This document shows, piece by piece, positions 20,946 through 33,200 of a DNA stretch of 64,000 bases. Below the pieces are notes generated by a model, which worked only from the letters and a program-made list of their open reading frames with translations, was not told the DNA's origin and did no database searches. Within the stretch, counting starts at the first letter, position 1. Each line of letters begins with the position of its first letter. Both the position numbers and the translations under genes were made by a program. The stretch is from Liopterus haemorrhoidalis (Eukaryota; Arthropoda; Insecta; Coleoptera; Dytiscidae), in the NCBI GenBank assembly GCA_963971575.1, contig OZ020612.1:186001-250000 (forward strand), read 5' to 3'.

Positions 20946-21797
20946 GTACGTACCAAAATATTGTCACGGGGTGGATTCAAGAACGGACATCTTTTCTACA
21001 AAATTTATTATATAATAATAATTTTACATCAGAATACAATTAACTGTCAGAATGGCTGCTGGTGTTGTCTGTTAGTAGCTGATGTAAGTCCCGTTCCTTG
21101 AACAGCTGTGCTAGACCTTGGGTAGCGTGCTTACAAAAATGATCGAATGAATAACTACTGAATAATTGACTCCCAACTTTATTCCCTAAGACCATATTAT
21201 AACTGTTAACCAGGACACTATGACGTCAGGTCCTACCTCAATTGTTTTGGAAACATTAACATTTGTGTAATTGTTGGCAGCAATTAAAGACCATAGTCGG
21301 CACAATTGAATGTTTATCAACACATTAGAAAGTAGTTCAAAACTTATATTGACAAACACGCAACACTCTGCACTTTCTTTAATTTCCAAAACCGCGACCT
21401 ACACCGCCTAAAGGCCGCTCAAGGAATTGGGACATTAGCATACAATTATATCATAATTGTGACAATATTTACGACAAAACAGTCTTTGTCCCTTTGGTCG
21501 TTACTTTTACATTTTACTTTCGAATTCAGTAGGATCCTGGTAATACTATTTTCGCCTACAAAAATCGAAAACCTCCAGAAAGCGGAACAGGTCGTTTTTA
21601 GGCATACCATAACCACCAGTATAATACATATAGTTTTTACTAATTTTTCCCGCGAAAACGGAATCGCATACAACTGAATACTCCATTTTCAATATTGAAC
21701 AAATGCACGAACAGCTGTGAAACAGTTTTGCAAAAATTTCCCAGAAATGTTTAGGAATTACTTATTTTTGGTTGTTTCGGACTGCCTGCTTGTCTAT
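20946..21797. other. Start of Oamb intron (20946-34428), no feature
   Basis: The first part of the 13,483-bp intron holds no recognisable element. The donor is GTACGT. Confidence 0.6.
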
Positions 21798-22118
21798 TAG
21801 ACCGGGAGCTTATGACAATTTATGGTCTCAGATTTCATACAGCATACCTTTTGGAGGAGAGAATATTTACCCTGTGACAACAAAGAAAGGGTACTAAACC
21901 CCTGCACGCTTTCCGGTTATATGGAAAATTGCATTTCCACTTTTTTCAAAATTTTGTGTTTTTCTCTGATTTATAAATGCTTACCCTTTTATCAAAAGAA
22001 AGTTAAAACAAATTTAAAGTCTTAAAAATTACAGGCATGCGATTCGCAGGGTCCCAAAGGGCTCAAACGGTCACGTGATCTTGTAATAAAAAAATATGAT
22101 TTTCAGCGTTTTCATGCA
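21798..22118 (+). mobile_element. Half copy of the foldback transposon (left arm and centre)
   Basis: The sequence from TAGACCGGGAGC to about 22118 matches the left arm and centre of the 14090-14660 foldback element. It includes the landmarks GGAGGAGAGAATATTTACCC, CCCCTGCACGCTTTCCGG and GGGCTCAAACGGTCA. The expected right arm is missing and is replaced by the unrelated hairpin at 22128-22316. Confidence 0.8.
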
Positions 22119-22127
22119 GCATGCCGA

Positions 22128-22316
22128 TGAAAAGAATTAAAGTTTGTGTCATAGAACCCCTATATAAAAATTGGTATGCGGCCCTCGTTGGCCCAAGGGT
22201 GGAAAATTTCTGAAAAGTTTTGTGAAATTTTTAATCAACCAAAATTTTTCAGAAATTTTCCACCTTTGGGCCGCATGCCAATTTTGTTATATGACAGAAA
22301 CTTTAATTCTTTCACA
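22128..22316. repeat. Inverted repeat / hairpin with about 85-bp arms
   Basis: The left arm (about 22130-22218) and right arm (about 22236-22316) are inverted copies with small indels. Shared blocks are GAATTAAAGTTT, GTCATA, TTGG(T/C)ATGCGGCC and GGTGGAAAATTTCTGAAAA. The loop is only about 17 bp. It sits at the broken end of the foldback half copy. It is probably another foldback element, and its transcription would form a long stem. Confidence 0.7.
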
Positions 22317-22946
22317 TTTCGCATTAAGTATTTTATTTCAAATATATAATTTTTGAAATGAGTTTTTTTTTATCGAGCAATTTAAATTTTGATCTATAAT
22401 TATCTAAGTTTAATAATAGTATATTTATTTAGCTAAAAATGCTAGTAATTACAATTTGAGTGACTCCTCAAAACGCCTATGTAATGATTTTCCACAAGTG
22501 GAATAGGCGATTACTGTGATATGTAGCTATTGCAGAAAACTGTATCTAAAATCATCATCAGTTTTATTTAGAATAATTTTAAGTCTAGTCTTGTGCCTGT
22601 AGTGAGAGTGAGAGAGTATTTGTTGATCAAAGCTCATGAGTTGTTTTAAGAAACAAATGTGCGCCCTGAATGAAAAGTGGATGTAATTTAAAAAGTTCGT
22701 GTAAAAAATTAGCGAAAAGGTTGTAGAGAAGATAAATTGAGAGAAGGTCCGGTGAGGTCTGCAGGCAATTGCAGCCTTTAGCTGGGCAGGGCAGGACCCT
22801 TCTAATGAAGTGGCTGATTACCTGGACGTCCTCCGCCCTTCTGGCCAGCCCTACACACCGACACATTACCCACAAGTGCAACAGTTACCTACAACCAAAA
22901 ACAGACAATTCAAACACACATTCACTATTGCTCCAATACTCTAAAT

Positions 22947-23858
22947 CAGCGCATCACAAACTTTTCTCACAATACAGAATTTTTCACTTTTCATACGTAT
23001 GAGAAAATTTTATATTGTCACTCACTTGCATGTCTGTCTGTTTCTATCAGTGTGTCTGTCTGTCTGTCTATTTGTTCAGTAGAAATTGTGGACACCAGTT
23101 CCTATAAAGTTGAAATTTGGCGATATTTTTCGGAATAATCTCTCAATGTATAGGCTATTCCAAATCTTTAGGCGGAACTAGATTTTGTAATCTAGTAACT
23201 ATTATAGTTAGATTCGAGCTTTTGACCATTTTGGTTAAGCTTTGTAAATCCTACTTACAATAAACATTTTTAGGTTAAAGTTAATATCATTATAAAATGT
23301 CATTTTTATTACATTTTGATTTTTTTGTGTAATTTTTAATACAAATGTCTCATTTTTTAAATTCTTACATTTTCCAAAAATTTTAATATGTATTATTTAT
23401 TTTATGTAATTATTTATTAAATGTATTATTTTATTCCTGCTTATGTCAAATAATTTGTGTAAAAATATTTATACAAATTACAGGTTCTGCTTAGCCGTTC
23501 GCAACCGGCTTTAAACTGCAGTTGCCTTTATGTGTATGCTAAAAAATGGACGTAATACTGACCATATTACTCCTGAATGTACATAGATTGAAAAAATGGC
23601 CACGAAACCTGGGAACAGGAGGCCTTGGCTCATTTCGGGCTGTCGTGCCAGTGATGATGACGATTATTTGTTTTATTTTTCTAATGACTGTCACTTTATA
23701 ATAAATGCCAACATGAAAAATTAAATAGCTAGCCAAACTCAGTTATCGTAACTTAAAAATACGAAATCTCCATTTAGTTCCGCCTAAACCAAATAATTGA
23801 TCTATACATTAGTATTTTTTTCGTGGGCGGTCCGCTGACAGCAGTTTGGGAAACGCTG
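22947..23858. mobile_element. hAT-type element, 912 bp, non-coding
   Basis: Ends CAGCGCATCACAAAC and GTTTGGGAAACGCTG are inverted repeats (12 of 15 positions) related to the CAGTGTTTC family elsewhere in the window. Flanks CTCTAAAT (22939-22946) and CTCTAACA (23859-23866) are a mutated 8-bp duplication. A TGTC-type microsatellite (23024-23070) and an inverted copy of repeat E lie inside. No transposase is visible. Confidence 0.6.
23440..23680 (-). repeat. Interspersed repeat E (copy E2), nested in the hAT element
   Basis: Inverse match to 16225-16500, with the same order of landmarks (ATGTCAAATAATTTGTGTAA, TTAGCCGTTCGCAACCG, GAGGCCTTGGCTC). Confidence 0.7.
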
Positions 23859-23866
23859 CTCTAACA

Positions 23867-24649
23867 TATATTATTTGATTTCATCTCTAAAGCTTCTGAG
23901 ATTTCTATCTTTCATCGTTTGGAGAATGCCTGCTTTCCGAGAGTGAATGGAATCTTGTGTAAACTGTTCTTTTAAAGAATATGAAGTCGTTCCTCTCATC
24001 TTCTATAACTGCGAGCGATGAAATGTTAATGCCCGGATGAATAAGGTATTGTTATGAAAACAACCATAGCAGCCACAGCAGCCACAATCACAACCACAGC
24101 CACTAAATAACATTATTACCAGTGGCGGCTTTTCATTCGGTGGCAGGTTTGCGCAGTCCAGAAAAAAGACAATGGCAAAGATATTTAATTTTTCATAAAG
24201 ATAATTAACGCAAGATATTCATTATAATATATAATTTACCAAAAACACTGAGCGATTTATCTTAAAATCCTACCGTAATATAGGCTAGCAGGCTGGTTTG
24301 CACTTAGAATGCAACACAGCACTAACACACTGCTTATATTGGACGCCTGTGCATTGGCGAGTCCTCAACGCAATTTATGTCTGTTTCCATAAGAGTTAGT
24401 AGGTTGCAGGCTAATTACAACTTAGTACGCCAGCAACCGTATTACTGTGTGTATGTGCGTTAACAGCGTTTTTATTTTCGGAAAAATTAATTATGTGCAA
24501 AGATTAATTCAGAGCAATTTTTTTGTTGATCAAAACACAAAACAATTCGTTTCCAGTAAAAAACGAACTAAAGGTTCTAGGATTGTTGTCGATATTATCG
24601 AAAAACATTTAATCCAGACATTTATAATAAACATACGTGGATTTCTAGT
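23867..24649. other. Intron stretch without bounded features
   Basis: A CAGCCACA-type simple run is at about 24065-24105, followed by CAGTGGCGGCTTTTC at about 24120, which resembles an hAT terminus without a partner. Confidence 0.4.
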
Positions 24650-25545
24650 GGTGATGTACAAGAGATGGATTATGGGTTTAGACAGAACGACACCAGGATA
24701 TATAGTGAGGGAGGAAATGAAGAGGGAAAAGCTGAGAGTGGGAGCCAGGGCGAGGGTGGCGAAGTATGATGAGAAAATTAGAAAGGACGAAAGAAGGAAG
24801 ATATTAAGAGAATGCTGGGAACAAAGAATGAATGAAAAACAAAAGGGTAAACTGTCGGAATGGGGAGAAACAAGGAAAGCTATTGGAAATGTGGGATGTA
24901 CACAAGGGAAGCTGAGCGAAAGAGAAACGGGGAAAGAAACATAGTAGAAGAATTGAGGAGGAGAGACAAGGAGGTACAGGAGCAGGAAAAAAACAGTAAG
25001 AGTAGACAATTCAAGGAATGTGAAAAGGTATAGAGAAATAAGGACGGTAGGAATACCTAAATATTTGAAAGGGTGGAGAGGAAAAGCAGGGGGCAGAGTT
25101 AGGAGGATTGCCAGATTAAGATGTGGAAATGAAGAACGGAGCAACAGGTATTTGGCAAAACCAGAGGATAGGCTATGCAGGATGTGTAGGGAGGAGGAAG
25201 AATCTTTGGAACATCTAACAAAAAGGTGTGGAAAGATGTTAAAATGGGAGGAAAAGATAAAGGAGCTGTTGAGTGAAGAAGGAAAAGGAGAAAGATGGGC
25301 GAGAGTACTGAAGGAAAGAAGGAAGGAATGCAGAGAGGTAAGGCAAAAGTGAGAACAGAAAGGAAGAGAGAGGCAAAGGAGGAGGAAAGAAGAGAGGGAC
25401 GAAAAGCGAAAAAGAGACGAAAGAAGGGAGGAAGATCTGGAGTCAAGAAGGAAGGAGACCGGAGACGGAAGCCGAAAAGAGAATAGGAAGAGGGACACCG
25501 GAGGAAGAATGAAGAAGAAAGAAATTCATAAATTGTATTATTATG
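24650..25545 (+). pseudogene. Non-LTR retrotransposon C-terminal relic, copy 2 (jockey/R1-type)
   Basis: An open segment from about 24650 to 24942 encodes RWIMGLDRTTPGYIVREEMK then KLRVGARARVAKYDEKIRKD, a block known from the region after the reverse transcriptase domain in insect non-LTR elements. After a frame change, 25020-25350 encodes RYREIRTVGIPKYLKG, RRIARLRCGNEERSNRYLAK and a zinc knuckle CRMCREEEESLEHLTKRC, with spacing CX2CX8HX4C. A purine-rich 3' tail follows. The catalytic core and 5' end are missing and the frames are split, so it is dead. It is closely related to the 3000-3540 copy but better preserved. The long opposite-strand open frame here is a composition artefact. Confidence 0.82.
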
Positions 25546-26935
25546 ATTACTTCTATTCTAATGTAGTAGCTAGGGTTTTAGCTAACAGTTTAAACGCCGC
25601 AAGGCCTAGGGAAAATAAAAAATTATATATAGAAGTTGCAACAGAAAGCGAATTTCCACAGCGTGATCCGGCACTGATTATTCTCGTAGATCCCGTTGCA
25701 CCGGTGTATTTTTGCGAAGAGAAGTGGGTACGTTAATTTGCGAGAGCGTGTATTTCATTAGTAGCAGCAGCTAATGTTTGACACATAATGTTGCGTCAAG
25801 TGGGTTATCCTGATAATGTTGTCAAGTTGAAAGAGTGAAATTGTAAAAGTGTTTGCTCTGAGGAAGGGGTTGTTTTGCGAGGGATGTAATTAAAAACAGC
25901 ACGTGTTCGAGTGAGCCGACATCAGCTTCATTGCTAATCCGAGAATGGAGCAGCTATTGAAAAGTTTAATCCAAAGATTTGCTTTTAATCACCGTTTCAT
26001 TTCCTTCATTAAGCTGCCATTTCCCGACTTGTAAACATACTTATATCATATCACAGAATACGACAACCCGAAAATAACTCGGCTACTGCCAACAATCTAA
26101 CATTTAACTATAACAAAGAAATACATGGTAGTCCATGTATTTATTAACAAACATAACTAAATGATTTGGCGGATGTTTTATACATCAATCTTGAATTTGT
26201 TTGTTCGCTATTGAAGATGACTGACTTCCATTTATGATGCAATTTTCTCATTTTTTCCAAATTTAATAGTGTAGCCATATTTTATGTAGTAATATTATAC
26301 AACAGGGGTGTGAAATTGACGGTTTTTATTCTGTACATCTTATATAGTATAAAATTATATTTGAATGAAAATACCTTTTCACAGAATCTGTTCGGGCAGC
26401 GGTGTCAAGACTTCGGCAAAAAGCGGAAAACCAATAATCAGGAAGTAACTGTTGCAGTTATTCAAGGCCGTGCGATAGTCGGTAGATCGGTGATTCCCCG
26501 TGATTCCTAATAATATACTCGTAAGCAGAGCTTTCAAATAGCACTTTTTTATAGGGTATTTCGATCCGTTATTTGTTTTATTGTTCGATAAAGTCGTCAT
26601 TATATTCTACATAAAATTTTATTTTAGATATTTTTGTAAGAAAATCATTTTGATATAAATTTATCTAAATTGTATTATTGATCTATATAGCTATACTAAT
26701 ATATAAATTAATTCGATTGTGTGTGTGTGTATATATGTTATCTAAAAGCTAAAGAATGGCTACACCGATAAAAAAAAACTCCAACGAATTCTTGGTATAA
26801 TTTATTATAAAATTGGCCTGTGTATGCCTCTCAGGGTCCCTGAATTTCGATAAATAATTAAAATTCTATGGAAATAAATTCCCCAAAAACATAATGCTAA
26901 GAACTTCTCATTTTTATGTCAAATCCTCATATTTT
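25546..26935. other. Intron stretch without recognised features
   Basis: Nothing could be supported; short open frames only. A short GT microsatellite is at about 26718-26728. Confidence 0.5.
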
Positions 26936-27840
26936 TTATGAACAAACTAAAAAACAGTCAAACGCTGTGTTGATAGGCGACTCAAACTCAGAGATGATTA
27001 AACGGCAACGGGCACGCCAGCTAGTGAAATAATAAATTCAAACTGTTTTGCTATTTTTACCGACCGCCAACATATATAAAGGAGGTATTGTGATCATACC
27101 GATTTTGACATTTCGATATTTCGATGGATCTCCATGAATTGAGGTCCCTACATCGACTATTATTAGCATGATGACAGACAGTCTGTCTATCTGTCTGTTC
27201 ATCTGTCCATCTGTCCGTCCGTCTGTTGGTTTGTCTGTCTGTCTGTCCGACCGTCTGTTTGTGTGCACGTGCAGAGCAAATTCGGCTACAAGGATTTTTA
27301 TGAAACTTTATATTTAAGCTTTTGACATAAATGGCACAAGTTGATCAACTTTTGAGAAAAATAGGTTGACTAGAAATGGGAGTTTACTCGTGTCGATTTT
27401 AAGATTTTTGCGAATATTTAGCAACAGAAAAATATTTCGAAAAAATTTATTAAATAAAAGTTACTATAAAATCAATAAATAACAACTTTTATTTGAGACA
27501 TTTTTAGATAAAACGAAAAAAAAATCAATTTTTTTTGTAAGTATCTATTTTTTTATACTTATATGTAACGTTTCCATGGTTATGATAAATAACATCTCTG
27601 TTAAAAAATATTAGACCAAGTTATATTTACTCTGCTGCTAGAATGTATTTTATACGACTACTTTGTGATGGCGGTCGGTCCTGTGGTGGCCACAGCTGAT
27701 TTTTTTTATGAACAAACTAAAAAACATTCAAACGCTTTGTAGACATTGTGTTGATAGGCGACTGAAAGTGAGATATGGTTAAACAGCAAGGGGCACACCA
27801 GCTAGTGAAATAATAAATACAAACTGTTTTTCTATTTTTA
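26936..27840. repeat. Direct repeats flanking family A copy A4
   Basis: About 120 bp at 26936-27055 recurs as 27707-27840 in the same orientation. Shared blocks are TTATGAACAAACTAAAAAAC, GTGTTGATAGGCGACT and CCAGCTAGTGAAATAATAAA. The second copy has a roughly 11-bp insertion. The copies exactly bracket A4. They are too long for an ordinary target-site duplication. They may be terminal repeats of another element or the result of a local duplication around the insertion. Confidence 0.7.
27056..27705 (-). repeat. Family A repeat (copy A4), full length, minus strand
   Basis: Ends TTTTACCGACCGCCAACATA and ATGGCGGTCGGTCCTGTGG show the inverted termini clearly. The internal TGTC/GTCT microsatellite is at about 27179-27260. 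This is the best copy for defining the family ends. Confidence 0.9.
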
Positions 27841-28639
27841 TGAATATTTTCCAGATTTGTCCTTTATTTTTTCAAAAAAGATGTGGGCACTGTAAGCATC
27901 TTTCTCTATCAAGAATAATTTGGTTTACCTCAGTAAATGTAAGCTTTCTTGATTTTCTCGATTACATGGGTTGAGGTGACCTTTGTGGACAAATCTGCTG
28001 GTTTTCCGTCACAGAATTTGTCCTCAGCAATGATGCCAGTGTAATAGTGTTTCATTATTATTATGTTTGACGTGTTCATTGTTTGGCGGGCTTTCTTTCA
28101 GTTCCGTGACTATATAATTGTGAGCCTTGTGCGTTGAGTTTTCATCAATGGGCCAATCTCTAGTATCCGGTTGATTTGAATAAAAGAATTCCACGCAATT
28201 CTCTCGATCATGAATATTTGAACGTGACCCATATTTCAGGAGTAAATTAAAAATCTATTTTTATAAACTACACAGTTGTACATGACGATGTCGGGGAGAT
28301 AATTATCTGCCATTTCTCTCTTATAAGATGTTCTTAAAATAAAAAAAATCGATGGTGGTTGTTTTGATTCAGCAAACTGTTTACAAGAATAATTTGCGTA
28401 TAACAGAAGAAAATGAGAAATTTCAAACGAGCTTTCAACTGTTCAGCGCTAGTAAATCTCTTTCTCTGTTCTTGGACATTCAGGTCAATCCGGACTTTTG
28501 ACTTCATTCACATAAATCCACAAGTTTTCTTAACCACCTTTCTATCTACAGCTAAACAATAGAAATAAAATAAAATATATCGCTTTTCCTTTATATATCG
28601 ATTATTGAAACTTAACAATTATTTATCGAATATATATAT
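27841..28639. other. Intron stretch without recognised features
   Basis: No bounded repeat or coding sequence was recognised. Confidence 0.5.
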
Positions 28640-29260
28640 TTTGTGTACTTGATCTCTTCGCTGGAGCATAGGGCCTTTACAAACTCGCACCATCGGGTTC
28701 TGTGAAGAGCCAGCCTCTTCACCTGGCGTCAGGTAATTCCGTGGACATCAAATTCTTTATGTATCGTTCTCCTCCATGTGGATACAGGGCGACATCTACG
28801 ATGGCTTCCCTCAGGGTTCCACTCTAGGACCATTCTGGAGATATCGTTAACTGCCTTTCGGAGGGTATGACCAACCCAATTCCACTTTCTTGCCTGGATT
28901 TCTAAGTCGATAGGTTTTCTGTCGATTCCCAAAGATGAGTATTGGGAACATGATCTGGCAAAGTAATGCAAAAAATTCTGTCATCTGTTTGAAGTTTATA
29001 TAAATTTGATGTTTACAGGAAATATCTTCAATAAGTTTTGCTGCCATACGTCAAAAGAGATTTTAGATTGGTTTTAAACATGTAGACCATAGTGTCACGA
29101 GAGATCTTATTAAATTTTCAGACTTGTTTCAGCAAGCCGAATACTTATTGCGCTCTAAGTATTCTGCTGTTCACGTCCCTCAAAGTATCTCCATCTCTCG
29201 TTATTGCACTACTGAGATAACAGAACTCTTCCACGTCTTCCAAGTCTTCGTCACAGTAAA
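28640..29260 (-). pseudogene. RTE-like non-LTR retrotransposon, C-terminal relic
   Basis: Minus-strand blocks occur in family order. First comes EDLEDVEEFCYLSSAITRDG with DTLRDVNSRI, then a TMVYMFKTNLKSLLTYGSKT block. These are followed by ARKWNWVGHTLRKAVNDISR, LEWNPEGSHRRCRP, and finally RWCEFVKALCSSEE. This is the familiar end of RTE/craniofacial-development-protein-like elements (VEEFCYLGS, LLYGCETW, RKWRWIGHTLRK, WNPQGKRKRGRP). Several stops and frame changes occur. The reverse transcriptase core is missing, so the copy is 5'-truncated and dead. A related fragment is at 44412-44841. Confidence 0.85.
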
Positions 29261-29261
29261 C

Positions 29262-29560
29262 CAATACGCTTTCATCGTGTAGTGGTTAGCATTCTCGCTT
29301 TCTAAATTGAAAACTAGGGTTCGGTTCCAATCGGAGGCAATTTTATTTTTTCTGTTTGTTTTTTTTGCATTTTTATTTTGTTTAAATTATTTTTTCAAAA
29401 TTCTAGTTATATTTGGGCAAATGTTGCATTTAATTTTTAAAAGCGTAAATTTAATAATCAGTGGCAATTATTGAAATTATAATTTAATTCTATGTTTCAA
29501 TGTATACGAAATAAGAGAGGCGGAGCTCATAACTTAAAACAACCAATATTAAAAACCAGT
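29262..29560 (+). repeat. tRNA-derived SINE, family B (copy B3), best-preserved head
   Basis: The head TCGTGTAGTGGTTAGCATTC is an A box almost identical to arthropod tRNA-Asp/Glu/Val sequences, and GGGTTCGGTTCC is a good B box. The body (ATTTTATTTTTTCTG, GGGCAAATGTTGCATTTAA, AGCGTAAATTTAATAATCAG) matches B1 and B2. The tail differs after about 29530. Confidence 0.78.
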
Positions 29561-29569
29561 GGCGAAGGG

Positions 29570-30062
29570 ACATCTCCGCTAGACTTGCTCTCCCATAAAA
29601 AAAAAAAATAATACTAAAAAAAAAAAAAATTAAATTTTTTAAAAAAATTTAAAAGAATATATAGGTAAATCTTCAAAAATACATCAAATTATGTCCTATA
29701 CAAATTTTTGTCCAAGGCTTGGTTTACTAGTTACGAATTTTTTTAAATTTTAAAGTTTAATAACTTCCGTTTCCGGTTTCGGATTTTAATAAAAAACAAT
29801 AGGGTTCTTCCCAATTATTAGGAGAATTTTTTAGTACCAGAACGAACTCTTTAAGTTAAACCGTTTTTGAGTTATCGTGTATACACACAGACACACACAC
29901 AGACACACACACACACACACAGACACACACACATACGGATGGCACTTCGAAAATAGGTTTTTTGGATTCCCTGGACAATGAAACGTGGTCATCAGTCAGA
30001 ATCTCGTCATCGAAAATTTTCGCGATTACAATACTTGCCCCTTATATATCAAGGTCGGGCAA
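29570..30062 (+). repeat. Repeat G with central CA/GACA microsatellite
   Basis: A roughly 490-bp repeat has the same architecture as family A: an AT-rich left half, an ACACACAGACAC microsatellite at 29883-29934, then a conserved right half ending ACTTGCCCCTTATATATCAA and GGTCGGGC. The wording of the right end is parallel to family A (ATACCTCCCTTATATATGTT, GGCGGTCGGT), suggesting a related family. It is single copy in this window. Confidence 0.5.
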
Positions 30063-30245
30063 GTAAAAATACTGCACATATTTAGAAACCTAAATAATGG
30101 TATTAGGCACTCGAATTAAAATTAGCAAAAAAATATTTTAACATAAAATTTGTTTTGGCATCCCAAATACTTATCATACACTTACTAAATACCTGCGAAA
30201 CCCTGAAATGTATGAAAATTTACACTTCACATAAATTTTTTTACT
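30063..30245 (-). mobile_element. Penelope-like 3' terminal unit, family C (copy C3)
   Basis: Full unit from AAAATACTGCACATATTTAG to the ACTTCACATAAATTTTT end. It directly abuts the right end of repeat G, just as C7 abuts family A at 63.8 kb. Confidence 0.7.
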
Positions 30246-33200
30246 TCATGTATCATGTCCGTTTCTCATTTGTACGGAGGTAAATATTGGACGGAGGTAG
30301 CTATCAGAAAATGTGTGGGCGAACAATGTATGAAATAATTGTATTTTATTTTTTTAGTAATTTGTTATAGATTGTCGTGTTGGAAGTAGGTAGAGAGATA
30401 ATCTGTGATAAGGCGATTATGGTGGATTGAAGCTGCTAGGATCTCCGGCCCAGCAATTAATGAACATATAATAAGAAGTAATTTCAACCAATCACATAAA
30501 AAAGGTCTTTGTGAAATCTCGCGACTGTAAAAACGGCCGTAAACCCACCAGCGGTCACTTAATGAACCAATCAGATTACTTTAAATATTGTCACTTGAGG
30601 GGGTGTTCCAAAACATTGTCTTCTATGTGATCCCATTAAAGAAAATACGTCCAAGTAAAACATAGATTTATAGACTTTTAAGAAAACTAAAAAACTTTTA
30701 TTTCGTTACTCACGTGTCCGTTTGTCTGTCTGTCTGTAAAGTAAAAATTGTGATCAAACAGAAGTGCGCCGAGTAAAATATACTATTTATAATCTTGGGT
30801 AGGTATCAAATGAAAGCTCTTGATGCATTGATTAACGGACAAGAAATAATAAACATTTTAGTTTGACGCGATTTTTATTAAAAATAGGCTAACAAATTTT
30901 TGCCCCCTACTTAATACCCTAAGTGAAACAAAATAGTACAAACGGAAGTTTTATTAGTTTATTTTTTGGAAAGATGTCAAGGTTTCCATAATTTCGAAAT
31001 AATATTTTATACTAATTTCATGTTAGTGTTTCCCAACCATCGGCCTACTATTTTTGCCAGTCAATAATTCATATATATATATATAAAACAATGTCCTGAC
31101 TGACTGACTGACTCATTCACTCATCACCGCCCAGCCCGAACCCCTGGGCCTAGAAACTTGAAATTCGCTAACACTAAAATTCCCATTAAAACCCACTAAA
31201 ATTCTAATACAGAACAGAATTATTTTAAGAGACTTGTCAAAGAAATGATCTACATAAAACATAATCCTAATAATATAAACATTCAACAAGATACGAGAAA
31301 ATTGTTATAATCATATTATCAGATTTATTAAAGATAGTAACCATGCGCATATCTAGCTGCTTTTATTATATAGTGGGGACGATTTTGAATATATTAGTTG
31401 AGACCATCATACTTCTTTCACACCTTCCTCAACACACCTGTGATACTGACTGATAATTTTAATTTACTTAGATATCAGATTATATTTGCAAAATTATAAA
31501 AATGTTTTTTTCCTCTTGTTTTGGCATAAATTTTTTATCGAAACCGGTCTATTCAATCATTGAATTTTATTTAAACAGACCTTTTTCTTGAGAATATCCA
31601 AAATTAAATTAATATCTAAATGTAGAGAAATTAAAAATTTTAAACATCTACGATTTGTTTTAATGGTCGCGCTGATCAACTAACGTAGTGCCGATATAAA
31701 CATGTTTAAAATAAAATACATGTGACTACCGTGTTGTTGTCCAATCAGGAGATATAACTATGGCACATATCTGTCTAACTTACTTTATATGTTTAAAAAA
31801 AAGGAATATGCTGAATGTTTTATTATTCTCTCCACTTTCCAGAATCGTAAAATTTTTAAAGTTTTTTGCCGGTCCGAGAATAAAAAAGGTTGAAAACCGC
31901 TGATGTAGAGTATTAAATGAAAGCTCAGGGCCATGAATTTAGCCGACCCAATGTCGCAAAATGATATTTCATCCCAGAAATTTATCATTTGGATACTCTG
32001 TTATCTACGAAATCCTGAAATATGTGATGATTCACATATATTTTTTTGTTAAGCAAATGCGAATCAATTATGAATGTTTTTAATAAAACAGAAATATGGT
32101 CCATTAACGTAAAAAACATAACTGATCTGTTGTTAAACAAATGAATCAATAAGTGATGTTGGTGTGTAAGAGTGCGTTTGATATTTTTATGTGAGGCGAT
32201 TTTCGTGGCTGAAGTGAAGTGAGGTTTTCCGTGGAAACATATCTGGCGTGAGTGATATTGGTATCTGGAAACAGTTAATCCTTGCAATATGTTAGACGAG
32301 ACAGGCAGGAGGCAGCAGACAGCAAGCAGCAAACAGCAAACAGCAAACAGCAGACAGCAGACAGCAGCAGGCTGGTCAACGTTTAATGTTCGAGGATCAT
32401 GCACGTCATTTCCCTTCTCTATTTTTCTCACATCACTCCTGACTCGTGACATGACATGACGCCTTCCTCGCAAAGGTCAACAGGCCACCATCTTTAATCT
32501 CACTATTCACCAATGGCGCATCACCAGCCCCACATCTTACAGGGACTCATTGGGCAGAAAAATCATTTAATGAATTGGACACAATTTTCCGTCATCCTTT
32601 TGCTTAAACGCATTAAATAAGAATTATTTATTTTATACGCTAGATTGGTTTATTCAACTACTTAAATATTGGATTTATAGACAATTTATATTAATAGAAA
32701 ACACAGTTAAAAAATAAATATCACTTTTCACTAAACTTATTCCACAGTCCAACTTCATATAACTGTTTCTGATACATCACCATGCAGTCCAGACTAATCC
32801 AGGTATTTAATTAACTAAATCACTCCGTCACCGTACTGAATTCCACTATCTCAGTATATCCACTTGAGTTCAATCACTTTTCTAACTCTACGCTGACGTT
32901 GAATGCATGAAACTGACGTATTGATGGCCTTAACTGTCCCTTTGAACTTGCTACCATGAAAAGCTCGCTTTCATCTTTCTTCGAAGATGTGAAACAGGCC
33001 GTACCCCCTTGCGATTTTACTTAAGTAAAATTGAAAATGGTAGAAAATAAATGATAATTATATTTAAATTATTTGTAAATGTACCTAACTCAGCAAACAT
33101 TCAACCATCGGCCGAATTCTGGCAAACTGCTTTTTCTGTTGGTAAACTGCTGGCACCAAAAGTTTGTGCAACGCCAGTATTAATAATATACTTCACATTT

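Noticed and set aside
24530..25498. Long minus-strand open frame of 322 codons rich in S, L and F
   Set aside because: It is the antisense of the purine-rich, zinc-knuckle-bearing non-LTR relic on the plus strand. Its composition (Ser/Leu/Phe/Pro) follows from GA-rich antisense sequence, and it has no domain.
31024..31902. Single 879-bp hAT element with ends TAGTGTTTCCCAACC and GGTTGAAAACCGCTG
   Set aside because: The flanking 8-mers do not match, and other repeat fragments lie between. The ends may belong to different elements.
31985..32473. 162-codon minus-strand frame with CCLLFAVCCLLLAVCC repeats
   Set aside because: The open frame is produced by the CAGCAAACAGCAGACAG simple repeat. The flanking residues match nothing recognisable.
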